64,000 bases of DNA from positions 930,001 through 994,000 of the forward strand of contig JAPTOF010000017.1 of assembly GCA_028554755.1 (NCBI GenBank). Reading direction: 5' to 3'. The translations under genes and the position numbers were made by a program. This stretch comes from Cordia subcordata (Eukaryota > Streptophyta > Magnoliopsida > Boraginales > Cordiaceae). The number at the start of each line of letters is the position of its first letter. Position 1 is the first letter of the stretch. Of the stretch, positions 21,312 to 32,910 are shown one piece after another. The notes beneath the pieces are model-generated. The model searched no databases and was not told where the DNA came from. It saw only the letters and a program-made list of their open reading frames with translations.

Positions 21312-23198
21312 TGATGTGTTGTGATTTTGTGTGTGTTTGCATTGTCATTTACTTATATTTTAGAGGTGTTGAGTGCTCATAATGATGTAATAGTGTAGTG
21401 CTTTTGATAGGAATAGGCTTAAGCATGAACAAATGTGCATATTGAGTTTAAGAGATAAATTGCTACACTAATTGCTTGTTTTCAATGATTTAGGTGAACT
21501 TTGGGTTAAGATCAAGATTGGACGATGAAAGGTGATGAAGATGGGAAATGCACGGGCCTAAAAGAGAAGACCAAAGGCCGAAAAGATAAAGAATAGAGGA
21601 ATAAAGTCAGCCGGACGACCAAGGAAGAAGAGCCGGTCGACCGGCCACTCCAGAGAGGTGCCCAAAATAGGCGGACGACCCCTCTTCCAGAGCCGGTCGA
21701 CCGGCCACTCCAGAGAGCATCATTAAAAAGCCGGTCGAGTACTCCAGAGGCCGGTCGCCTAGACGGCCGACCGGCAATTTGCTGAGAACCTATAAATAGG
21801 GCTCGATTCTGCAGAAAAAAAGGGAGAATTTTTGGACAGATTAACACACACTTCACACCGAAAATTCTCACACACTTAACCCTAGATCCCACCCACTTCA
21901 CACACACTTTTCACACATTTCTCACTAAGAACCAAGCTTGATTTGGAGGGTTCAAACATTTTGGAATCAAGTTTGCTCAAAAGCTTTGTACAAGATTAGC
22001 TAGGATGAAAGGGAAGCTTCATTATCTCTCTTTCATTCTATTTCCTATTATGATTGAGTAGACTTGTGTAGGGTGATTTAACTTATGTAATGGGTTAATT
22101 ATATACTTTTATGATATGGGATATGATGGCTGAATATATATACATGTTTCGAATTGTCTTATTTAAATGGGTATTTTCTCATTCATGTCTAAGTGTTTGA
22201 TAAAATGCCTAGATGAATAACATGTGTATAAATTGAAGTTTGTTTGTTACTAAACACATCTAATCCATGTTATAATCATGTCTATGTGTTTATATGTGGA
22301 TGCTATGAAGTGGGTAATGCTTTTATTCATGTCTATATGTATATTTGCATGCTTAGTAATGAGCATAACTTCAATATCGCTTACGTGTTGGTTGTTAATT
22401 ATTTCTAATGGTGCGAACTGAACATGACGATGTTTGGTAGTTGAATAGGTTCCATTATTCACGCGCACCTTGGCCTTGAACATGTATGAACGCGCTAGCA
22501 AGTCAAATCCTGCTGTAGTGACCTTAGAATGACGAAGTATAACTTAGGGCTAGTCTAGGCCGAGTCTCCTTTGGCTTTAAATCCAGCCAATAGGTTTCCG
22601 GATAGGTTTAGTCGACTTTAGCAACACTAGATCTTGGCTTTAAATATAGCCAAAGGTTTAGGTACTAAGGTAGGTTCATTCTAAGCCACCTAGGAAGTTA
22701 GTTAGTCACTCTTGAGGCCCTAGGTCATAAGGACCACGACGTAGCTCTAGGAGGTGCTGCCTAGGGACGGACCCGCACCGAGTCCTAGGGGGAAATTAGG
22801 ACACTAACTAGCAACCTAGTTAAGAGCACTCATGATAGTTAGCCATCATCTCTTAATCCCATAGCATTTGAGTATAGAATTACCCATTCATAAGTCAAAG
22901 TCACCCTAATCCCTTCTCAAGTGTTAGTTCCCTCTTGACCAACTTGTGTTCCCATTTTTCATATTCATAGTTTAGTTTTTATTTTCCTTTACTTAGAGCT
23001 CCCGATAATCCAAAAACCCCAAAAGGAAATATACCTAGTTTAGATCTTTCTTTTTGGCACTTTTTAGAACACCAAGCATAGAATTCACCCACATTATTCA
23101 CGCCTCCCTGTGGTTCGACACCCGCACTTGTACACACTATATTGCACGATCCGTACGCTTACGGATCTTTTCGAGCTTGCACTTGAAAGACGACACCA
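21312..23198 (+). repeat. 3' LTR of element B
   Basis: It is 1,887 bp, starts TGATGTGTTG and ends GACACCA, and is followed by target duplication AACTT. Palindromes CCGGTCGACCGG lie at 21633-21644 and 21693-21704, and TATAAATA at 21791-21798. Hairpins TTGGCT-N8-AGCCAA lie at 22571-22590 and 22634-22653, and the CCTAGG hairpin at 22760-22789. It lacks the internal duplication of the 5' LTR. Confidence 0.95.
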
Positions 23199-23203
23199 AA
23201 CTT

Positions 23204-23307
23204 CATTCAGAATGTTTTTCTAGCTTTGAAATTTGATGACAGGGGCAAAAGCACAAATTTTTTCCTACGGGGGTAGATGCCAAAGTATCGCAGCTTATAT
23301 CAAAATC
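23204..23307. other. Short flank right of element B
   Basis: This is the right half of the B target; rejoined with 10927-11318 it is about 500 bp. It ends at the poly(T) of the next LINE fragment. No gene is recognised. Confidence 0.4.
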
Positions 23308-24117
23308 TTTTTTTTTTTTATGGAGCAAGTAAGAGATTTTGTATTAACAAAAGTGTACAAACAATGTACAAATTGCCAAAACATACACAAAAAGAAGGCC
23401 TATACAATACAATCTTCTAGATTCCAATTTTTGTTGATTTCAATGTTCAAACGAGAGGAGGGAAATTTACTTTTACAAGCAATTCCAATTCTAACATCAA
23501 TGCGAATGGATAAGAAAATGCATTCCTCTGTCTTTGATTGTTGATTGTAAATACAATTGTTTCTTTCAATCCAAAGATGATAGATTACTACTCTAAATAA
23601 GCTTTTCAAAATAGTTGCCTTCATGTTCTTTATAAGTGACATCAATGTGATGCAAGCCATAATATCATCCCAAGAAACCAACCAATCTGAGACCATAGTG
23701 ATTTCGAGACCCTTTCTCCAAATTCTTCTAGAGAAACTACATTCAAAGAAGAGGTGATCTCGAGTTTCACATCCTATGCCACAAAAGATACACAAGGGGT
23801 TAAGAGAAATGCCCCATGAAAGAATTCTAAATTTTGTGCTCAATCTATCTTTGAAAGCATGCCATGCAATGAAACTCTGTCTTGGTTGGTGCCTTTTGCT
23901 CCAAATCAGATTATACCCAAGAAAAGGATTTCCTTTTCCCCTAATATGTTCCCAAGTATGCTTAAAAGTGAAATCACCATTAAGGGAAAAAGGTCCAAAC
24001 AAAAGAATCATCAACATTGTCCACAAAGGTAAAGCTTAGGATACTTGGTGTAAATGAATTGGCCAATTCCAAACTCCATTGTTGTAAATGGATGAGACCT
24101 TTGCATGAGAGGGAGGT
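23308..24117 (-). mobile_element. LINE (L1 type) 3' fragment
   Basis: On the minus strand it ends in a poly(A) tail (T run at 23308-23319). An open frame at 24026-23400 encodes the zinc-binding region found at the end of plant LINE RT proteins: HTWEHIRGKG, then FIAWHAFKDRLSTKFRILSWG, and CIFCGIGCETRDHLFFECSFSRRIW, with a CX2C...HX4C arrangement. Everything upstream is missing: element G inserted at 24118 and the rest does not reappear. It closely resembles the second LINE at 55981-59259, so both belong to one family. Confidence 0.85.
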
Positions 24118-26086
24118 TGGTGTACGTCTCTCGAGTGTAGGCTCTAAAGACTCACAAGCGCACGGATTGATGCAGTGTAGTGTGTGGGAGAACAGGTGTC
24201 GAACCACAGGGAGGCTATGTTGTAGGATGGATTCTACATGTGTGTCCTAGAGAATGCCAAAAAGGAAACTCAAACTAACTATTTTTTTTTGGTGTTTTTG
24301 GATGGTCGAGAGCTCTAACTAAAGGAAATAAAACTACACTATGGGAATGGGAAGTTTAGAGACAAGCTATCTAGAGAGAACTAAAAAATGGAAAGGATTA
24401 GGATGACATTTATTTGTTAATGGGTGATCCTAGATTCCAATACTATGGGATTACATGGAATGACTTAATCATCAATTTTTCTTTAACTAGGTTACTTAGT
24501 TAATATCCTAATTTCCCCTTAGGACTCGGTGCGGGTCCGTCCCTAGGCGATGCGTTCTAGAACTACGGCGTGGTCCTTATGACCTAGGGCCTTAAGAGTG
24601 ACTAACTAGCTTCCTAGGTGACCTAGAACAAACCTACCCTAGTACCTAAATCATTGGCTAGATTTAAAGCCAGGACCTAGTGTTACTAGAGTCGACTAAA
24701 TCTACCCAGAAACCTATTGGCTGGATTTAAAGCCAAAGGAGACTCGATTTAAACTAGCCTTTAATTATGTTTCATCATTCTAGGGTCACAATAGTGAGAT
24801 TTGACCTATTAATGAATTCATACATGTTCTAAGCCAAGGTGTTCGCGAATAAAGGGACCTATTCGACTACCAAACACCGCCATGCTTGGATTACACCATT
24901 AAAAGCACTTTTGAACCAACATGTATGCAATATTGAGGTCATATTTACTACTAAACATGCAAACGTACACATGGACATGAATATAAGCAATACCCACTTC
25001 ATAAGATCCACACATAAACAAATAAACACATAAACATGGTTATAGAATGGATTAGAGGTGTTTAGTAGCAAATAGACTTCAATTTATATATATGCAACTC
25101 TCATAGGCATGTTATCAAACACCTAGACATGTACTAAGCAATAGCCATTAAAACAAGTAGAACATAGCATATGTATATATATTAAGCCGTGGAATCCCAT
25201 AATATAAAAGCATAGAATCAACCCATTACACTAGTGTCATCACCCTAAACAAATCTATTCAAACATAATATAATAGAGGATGAAAGAGAGAATAGAAAAC
25301 TCCTCTTCCATCCTAGCAATTCTTGTACTAAATCCTTGAGTAGCCTTTGATCCAAGTGTTTGAATCCCTCCAAATGAGCTTAAGACTAAGTGAAAAGTGT
25401 GTGTGTGTGAGTGTGTGTGTGTTGGAGGTTGGTGAAAGAGAAATTAGGGTTTGGGAGATGGGTGTGAAAGAATATGACTTAATTGTCTTTTAAAATGGCC
25501 AAAAGCGGGCTTATAGAGCTAATTTCTACGATTACCGGAACACTCTACCGGAGCACCGATACCAAGTGGTCTCTATTCTGGTAGTAGAAGCTTGCTCTCT
25601 GTTTTTGGAGGAATAGTGAACCGGTGCACCGGTACTAAAGGCCCTCTATTCTTGTAGTAGAAACATGCTTTTTGTTTTTGGCGGAATAGTGAGCCGGTAC
25701 ACCGGTACTTTGAAGCCCGTGTTCTGGTAGTGTCTCTTTGCTCTTTTTTGGCTTCGTTTTAGCTCTGTTTTGCTTTCAGTTGTCTTGACCTTTGTCTGGA
25801 AGCCTCTAAACTTGATTTTCTTCCCCTTTTCCTCTTCAATATGCTTCCAATCCTTGCTCAAACTATTTCCATCTTCGTTGATCTTCAAACAATCTTCAAT
25901 CTCACCTATAACATCCAAAACAAGCCATTAATGTAGCATTTACCTTTTAAACTCAACTATGTACAGTTGTATATGCCTAAGCCTATACCTAGCACAAGTA
26001 TTACATTAATGCAACTATTAAGCTCAATACACCTCCAAAATATAGACAAATAACAATTCAAACACACATAAAAACACAACACATCA
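24118..26086 (-). repeat. 3' LTR of element G
   Basis: It is 1,969 bp; minus-strand start TGATGTGTTG at 26086 and CA end at 24118. U3 carries CCGGT-GC-ACCGG (25621-25632, extended to a perfect 14-bp palindrome at 25620-25633) and CCGGT-AC-ACCGG (25694-25705). The family CCTAGG block is near 24520-24590. Confidence 0.88.
25620..25705 (-). promoter_or_regulatory. U3 palindromes of element G
   Basis: Two CCGGT-N2-ACCGG sites 74 bp apart, with spacers GC and AC instead of the CG used in B, C and F. More decayed ACCGG pieces lie at 25540-25570. Regulatory function is inferred. Confidence 0.45.
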
Positions 26087-27442
26087 ACACCCCTAAACCT
26101 TCTCCTTGCTTGTCCTCAAGTAAGCCAATTTGAAGTTTATTTCTAAAGTCGATGCAATAGATTGCCTAAAGGATTGACTCTCTATTAAGGTTAATCTAAG
26201 ACGCATGAGGGGGGCATTCCTATTGTGGAGAGATCCCTAAATCTCTTTGGATCCTCCCTTTACTCATAAGGGGTCTCGTTCCTCATTGGAATTTCCCAAG
26301 TAGCCAATCCATCACAAGCTTAGGATTCTAACTTACACACTCGGGATGTTGATATTTCGTGCTTCCTTAACTAACATGACCTCCCCAACATGTACCAAGA
26401 CTTAAAGATAAGATGAGAGAATATACAAACACAATGGCTTATAAAAAGCTTTATTCACCTATCTACAAAGATGTTAACTTGTGCTAAGTTGACATTGTGT
26501 CACTTATGCACTTATTCACAAAACTTTTTGCTGACTTTGGCTTTTTCTCTTTTTCACTTTTTTTTTTGATATTTTTGCACCTTTTTGCCTTTTTCAATTT
26601 TTTTTTGAATTTTTCATGCTTTGCATTGTATTTACACAAAAAACAAAGAAAAGGAAAGGCTTAGGCACATAAAAAAGAACCAATCAAGGAAGAGCCACTC
26701 ATATCAACAACCCTTTTCCAACACTCTTTCCTACCAAGCTATGGGGTCCACATGAGTCATTCTTAAAGGTCCTCGCTCCCCGCAACTTTGACACGCATCC
26801 CTTTTAAGACTTAGTTTTCAAACCACTCTATTCATTTCCCCATAATGCATCTCATCTTCAAGAATCAATAGAGTCAATCACGATAGCCAACACAACGATC
26901 AACAAAGAAATAAATGACTCTACATGCATCAAAATTGAAAAACTTTCACCATTTTTAAGCGCATAATGCAATCTACCCTAAGCAAGATATATAACGAGAA
27001 AACCAAACTCCTACACCCCCAAACCAAAAATTTGCTTGTCCTCAAGCAAATTGGCATTACAAAGCAAGTAAAGGTGGCGGGGATGGGGTAAAAACATAGG
27101 GAACAAGTGGAGAAAGGATAGATAGAATCTTGCATTTTCTTCAAAGCTTTTCATGCCAATGCTGAATCACCATACTGTTAACCACGTGACTCACAATTCA
27201 CAAACACTCACAAAGAAAACAAGATTAGTAGCATTGCCTATGCATGCTTGCATTGGCATGTGCAATAATAAGCAATGGTGCATCTTCTAGGACAAAGGAT
27301 TGGGATTCAACACTTTGGTGTGGGTGCAAGATAGATAAAAGAAAGGAAAATAAAATAAGTGCAAAATCACAAAATTGAACCTAGGTTGCTTCTTAGTAGC
27401 GCTAACCACCATGCCGTCAGTCGGGCAAACAACAACTCATCT
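26087..27442 (-). other. 3' non-coding region of element G
   Basis: There is no sense ORF. It keeps the two hairpin-plus-polypurine cassettes (26105-26122, decayed, next to the LTR; 27032-27049, internal) and the post-pol hairpin (27381-27396), where two G-to-A changes weaken the stem. The order matches B and C. Confidence 0.75.
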
Positions 27443-29955
27443 TCAACCTCCATATATGGGATCCTGAAGTATTAAAACCTCCACACGAGCCATGCTCAGA
27501 TTATATGCATGCTTCAGGCGTTGCCCATTCACTGTTAACTCTCGGCCATCCTTCAAGTCTTTGATCTTGACTGCACCGGAAACGTAGGCAACCAATACCT
27601 TATATGGACCATCCCATCTTGTCTTGAGCTTACCTGGAAAGAGCTTCAAACGTGAGTTAAATAAGCAAACTTTATTGGAGGGAGAGAATGATTTCTTAAG
27701 AATATGTTTATCATGAATTCTCTTCATCCTATCCTTATAAAGTCTGGCATTCTCATACGCCTCAAATCTAAGCTCTTCCAACTCCACTAGGTCTAGCTTC
27801 CTTTTCTCACCCTCTCTTGCCAAATCAAAATTTAAGGCCTTGATGGCCCAATAAGCTCTATGCTCAAGTTCTATCGGCAAGTGACAAGCTTTCCCATAAA
27901 CCAATCTATACAGAGACATACCAATGGGAGCCTCAAAGGCGGTATTGTAGGCCCACAAAGCATCATTTAGCCTAATAGACCAATCTCTCCTGTCGGGCCT
28001 AACCGTTTTCTCTAAAATGTCCTTGATCTCCCTATTGGACACCTCTACTTGTTCACTAGTTTATGAGTGATAAGGAGTAGCTACCTTATGGGTGACTGAA
28101 TATCTCATCAACAAGGCCTCTAAAGTCCTATGGTGAAAATGCAAACCCTCATCACTAATCAAGACCCTAGGGACTCCAAATCTAGAGAAAATGTTCTCCT
28201 TAATGAATTTAACCACTATACTATGGTCATTAGTGCATGTGGGAATTCCCTCAACCCATTTGGACACATAATCAACGGCCATTAAAATGTATTTTTAACC
28301 AAAGGATGGTGGAAATGGACCCATGAAATCTATACCCCAAACATCAAACAATTCACATGGAAGAATAGAGGATAAAGGCGTCAAGTTTCTCCTAGAGATA
28401 GACCCAAATTATTGACATCTAAAACACTTTTTGCAATACTCTTGGGCATCCCTAAAGAGAGTGGGCCAAAATAGTCCATATTGCAAGACCTTCGCGGCGG
28501 TCTTTTTCCGCCGCACACTGGTGATCATGATACATGCTTAAAACACTCTCAAACTTATCCTCAGGCATACCCTGGTGAATCATTTGATCCGCACACACTT
28601 TAAAAAGATAGGGATCATTCCAAAAGAAATGCCTAACTTGTGCTAAGAACCTATCTCTCTCTCTCTTCTCCCAATGGGAGGGAAATCACCCTGTGGCAAG
28701 ATAGTTAACTATGTGAGCAAACCAAGGTGTGTGATGAGAGACGACAAACAATTGCTCATCAGGAAATGAATCACGAAAAGGGGAGGGATCACTAGAAGAC
28801 TCACTAACAAAACAGGAAAGATGATCCACAACTAAATTTTCTCTACCCTTCTTATCTCGGATTTCGATGTCAAACTCTTGAAGGAGGAGAAACCACCTAA
28901 TCAAGCAGGGCTTAAACTCTTTCTTAGACAAAAAATGCTTCAATGCCACATGATCAGTGTAGACAATCACTTTGGATCCTAGGATATATGACCTAAACTT
29001 GTCAAGGGAGAAGACTATTGCTAGAAGCTCTTTTTCCATGGCGGTATAGTTCTTTTGAGCTTTATCAAGAGTCTTGCTAGCATAGTACACAACATAGGGC
29101 AACTTCTTCTTCCTTTGACCTAAAATAGCTCCTATTGCATAATCAGATGCATCACACATAACCACAAATGGGAGACTGTAGTTAGGTGGCTAGATAATCG
29201 AGGATGTAGATAATAAGGATTTAAGCCTATTGAAAGCCCTAACACATTCATCATCAAAGTCAAAAGGGAGATCTTGTGCTAGGAGCCTAGACAAGGGACA
29301 TGCAATGTGACTAAAATCCTTAATGAATCTACAGTAGAATCTTGCATGCCGTAGAAAAGATCTAACATCTTTGACACACTTAGGGATAGGCAACTTTTCA
29401 ATTAATTCTACCTTAGCCGGGTCAACTTGAATTCCACTAGATGAGAGAACATGACTCAATACTATCTCTCGTTGCACCATAAAATGGGATTTCTCCCAAC
29501 TCAACACTAGATTCTTTTCCACACATCGGTTTAGGACTAAAGAGAGATGACTCAAGCACTCATCAAAACTATCTCCAAAGACTGAGAAGTCATCCATGAA
29601 AATCTCTAAATGCTTCTCTATCATGTCCCTAAAAATGGCCATCATACATCTCTGAATTGTCGTTGGGGCATTACATAAATCGAAGGGCATCCTCCTATAG
29701 GCAAAAGTGCCATAGGGACAAGTAAAGGTGGTCTTCTCTTGGTCCTCGGGAAACACGAGGATCTGATTATAACCTGAATAGTTATCTAGAAAACAATAGT
29801 AGCTATGCCCAGCTACTCTATCTAAGATTTGGTCTAGAAAAGGCAATAGGAAATGATCCTTCCTATTTTTGGAGTTGAGCTTTCTATAATCAATACAAAC
29901 TCTCCACCCTGTAGATGTACGTGTAGGGATAAGTTCTCCTCTCTCATTCTCAATC
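27443..29955 (-). pseudogene. gag-pol: pol of element G (partial RT, RNase H, integrase)
   Basis: RT begins mid-domain at 29955 (ERGEL...). FMDD is intact at 29589-29600. RNase H is open at 29165-28686. The integrase zinc finger is damaged by a deletion near 28505-28520. A TAA at 28061-28063 falls on the same HPQTSG glutamine codon that is a stop in B. The final 199 codons (28042-27443) are open and end LQDPIYGG. The piece is not functional. Confidence 0.9.
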
Positions 29956-31394
29956 TATGGTATAGCAGTAGGAGTCCATTACATAAGACTCCCATACTTT
30001 AATGAGTAATTAAGAGACTTAAGTGAAGGAAGTCTGCTTCTATGATTAGGTCGTAGAATCATAACATCACAACCAACATATATTATGTTAGAAAAATAAG
30101 CTTGTTTTAGTTCATATTTCATGATAATAACCTTACTCATAATAACATTAATATCATTATTGTTTCTACTAGCCAACATTTCCTTTATAACAGGTTATAT
30201 AGACTTGTTTATATCTTATACAAAGGTAGTAGAATCTATTAAAGATGCAAGGTGTTATCACATACACACCCCGCATAGCAACCACTTATATTCTTAGCCT
30301 CTCGAGATATAAAGACACTAGATTGTTAAGACACTTCTTCCTCTAGTGTTCTGATAATTAGAGACATATTGCCATTGAACTCATTCTTACTATTAAGTAG
30401 GGTTCTAAACCCTACATAGTATGGATGATTTACCTTCCTCTAAAATAATATCCTCTTTAAGAGCTAGTTATCTTTCTAGAGGACCATTATAGTCAACAAT
30501 TGACTTGCATAACTTGAAATAATTCAAGAAACAAAGTGATGTTGAGGGGTGAAGATTGAGAATAATATTCCTAACTAACTTTCTTTGAAGGAGGTAGACA
30601 AGCTATATTTAATCCTCAATCTATTCAATCATATATAGTACATGGTTAGTAAATTACAATCCATCCCTTAGCTAAGTGTCAAAAATAGCATATAAGATCT
30701 TTATGTCTCTCTATGCTATCAAATGTGCAAGAAGACTTGTTTAACTTTTGAATGTAGATATATAAGCTAGCATGTTCCCTATCTACTATGAAGACAATCT
30801 TTCATTGTAGACTTTATACCTTAGCAAACTAACATCTTATCATCAACAAGTTGATGATTATCTTGACACTCCATAATAGTTGCCACCTAATTGGCTCCAC
30901 TAATGCTGACCTAGTTTAAGACATATAGAACAAATTCATGATCATGATTATATCACTATCCAATAGTGATATAGGTACAACATATTGAGATTTGTGAAAG
31001 AAAATAACAAATATAAAGAATTTAAACATGCCATTGTATATGAATTGACATTTTTAGAGACATGGGCTGATGTCTAAAGGATTCTCCTACTATTTTATTC
31101 AGACTCATAGCCTTTACCTTCAATCTGAAGGATTTCGGTGTCCAAACACCTTTAGTGGTTACCAAGATCCAAAATAGCTATACGTAAGCTCGACTAAGGT
31201 TGGCCTACCTAGGGACACTACTTGGTACATTCATAACCAGTTGCTTCTTTAAACAACTCTTAAGATTTAGTTTTTCCCCAAGAATCTCTTCAGCGGGACT
31301 AAGGTCCTCTACTAAAAAGCTCAGTTAAGTCAAACCTCTAACATGAACTCCTAAGGTTTACCTATTAGGATTGAGATTGCTATACCATAATCTA
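29956..31394. other. Non-coding segment with inverted ends
   Basis: About 1.4 kb without a convincing ORF. Its ends are near-mirror images: TATGGTATAGCA at 29956-29967 and TGCTATACCATA at 31385-31396. Each also resembles the TGGTATCAGAGC primer site of Copia elements with a 3-base loss, one on each strand. So it may be a Copia-like internal remnant or a TIR element. The target duplication is ambiguous (CAATCTA/TAATCTA). Confidence 0.35.
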
Positions 31395-32910
31395 TAGATT
31401 ATCATGCTTTAAAATAAAATTAAATGAAATATCTAATATGGTGGCGGAACAAGTAATATAAAGCTATTTGCACATAAAAACACAACATGATTTAACATAT
31501 AGTCTAGTAGATTAAGTGATATACCATTGAGGAGTTGAAGATTCAAATGAGTGGTCTCTTTGCTTTGTAAAATCTCCACCAAAATAGCCTTCTTCACTAT
31601 AATCACCTTTCCAAAGCTAGGACGTATGATGCTATATAGTGGGCAAACACCTAGGAGAGCTATAGTTAAATATCTATCGAGTAGTGTTTGTTCTTGATGT
31701 ACTAGGTGAAAATTCCTACACATCTTTATGAAAGAGGCAAAGAGACTCAAGGATATATTATTGTTAGCTCACTATTTATAGTGCACAATAACCCTAATTG
31801 GGTAAATACTAGGAAACAATTAAGTTTCCAACTATATCCTTTCTAGAAATGGAATATGCCTTATAGATAAGATATCCAAGATATTTTTTTCTCTCTCCTG
31901 CTCTATAATATTAATTCCATGGGACCTACTTGTCCTATTCAGATGCCCACAAATTTAATAAGGAAAAACTTGGATAAAATCTTTTTTCCTTCTTTATTAA
32001 ATTTATATCTTAATAAAGCATTCACGTAATTAGATGATCTCAATTAATTACATCCATTGAAAATATGACTAGTGAAGGAACCAAAAGACACCATTTTGGC
32101 GACATCTACCCGTAGTTAAGGATGGTCAAAAGGCACCATCACCTTCAAGACTACATCTGGAACCTTGGAATCTCTAGTCTAATGAGTGATCACCACTTGG
32201 TCATGGATCTCTTGATCTAGGGAGTGATCCACAAGCCAAATGACTAATATACCCCTAAAGGGTAACATCACTAGATCTAGATGATGACCAATAAGACAAA
32301 TCCAATGGGGCATATAGACTCTGTTGTTGCACATACATGTCCTGATTGATTAAAACAAAACACCCAATGTACGAGGTAGACAATCTTATCACTCAAGACC
32401 TCTTTTTATGGCACATCAAAGTGCTATACCCCAACTTCACTAGTTTATCCACATATGTTCAAGATGAAGAGCATAGGTCACTCAGAAGTAATAAGTATCT
32501 TGTTCTCTATATATGATGGCACGGTTCCATAAGACACACTCATGGTAGTCCTGTCTAATATGTGACACATGCACTAGAATCGAAGTTCGAAAAGACCCTC
32601 CAATGACTTAGGTAGATCACCCATATCGGGAGACTTACCTACTACAACCTTATCCTAGTAGAATGCCTAACATTACCATCTGGCTATAGACATTTTTATT
32701 ATATATCCAAAAACCAGACTTGGACTTGCTGTGCATCTAGCCTCATTGTGCACCCAAGTCATTGGACTATATTATTGGACCTTTATACAATGTATCACAC
32801 ATATATACTAGAGATAATATATGTAAGAAGTACTCGTAAATATAAACAATGATTAAATGTCTAGTCTAATATCCGTGTACAAGTGGTCTTTAGGGCATAC
32901 AATCTCAACA
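31395..32910 (-). repeat. LTR remnant X2, probably Copia-type
   Basis: Read on the minus strand it starts TGTTGAGATTG at 32910 and has a TATAAATAG box at 31780-31772. It is followed by a TGGTATAGCA stretch that may be a decayed tRNA-Met primer site. It is homologous to X1 over about 900 bp. There is no coding capacity. Confidence 0.55.

Larger units (their letters stand above)
11324..23198 (+). mobile_element. Complete Athila-type element B
   Basis: The full-length element is 11,875 bp. Target duplication AACTT is exact at 11319-11323 and 23199-23203. Order: 5' LTR 11324-13908, primer site 13915-13932, leader, gag-pol 14190-19897, 1.4-kb non-coding region, polypurine tract, 3' LTR 21312-23198. 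The 5' LTR is 698 bp longer than the 3' LTR because of an internal duplication. Gag-pol has one 1-base deletion and two stops. By eye the LTRs differ at only a few per cent of sites, so this is one of the younger insertions here. Confidence 0.95.
24118..29955 (-). mobile_element. Athila-type element G, 3' half only
   Basis: This is a minus-strand element. 3' LTR 24118-26086, non-coding region 26087-27442, then pol from integrase back to the middle of RT. It stops abruptly at 29955 inside RT; the upstream RT, protease, gag and 5' LTR are not found elsewhere in the window. The bases next to the left edge are GAGGT (24113-24117), but the partner duplication is lost. Confidence 0.9.

Noticed and set aside
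22250..22501. An 83-codon antisense ORF that recurs in the LTRs of B and C (12961-13212, 22250-22501, 38354-38587, 47645-47896) with a relative in G (24839-25033).
   Set aside because: Comparing B and G codon by codon over about 57 codons, I count more amino-acid changes than silent ones, and the frame is broken in A. It is open because the LTR itself is conserved.
29956..31396. Calling the inverted-end segment a DNA transposon.
   Set aside because: The target duplication is unclear, element G does not resume on the other side, and the ends also look like primer sites. Reported only as an open question.
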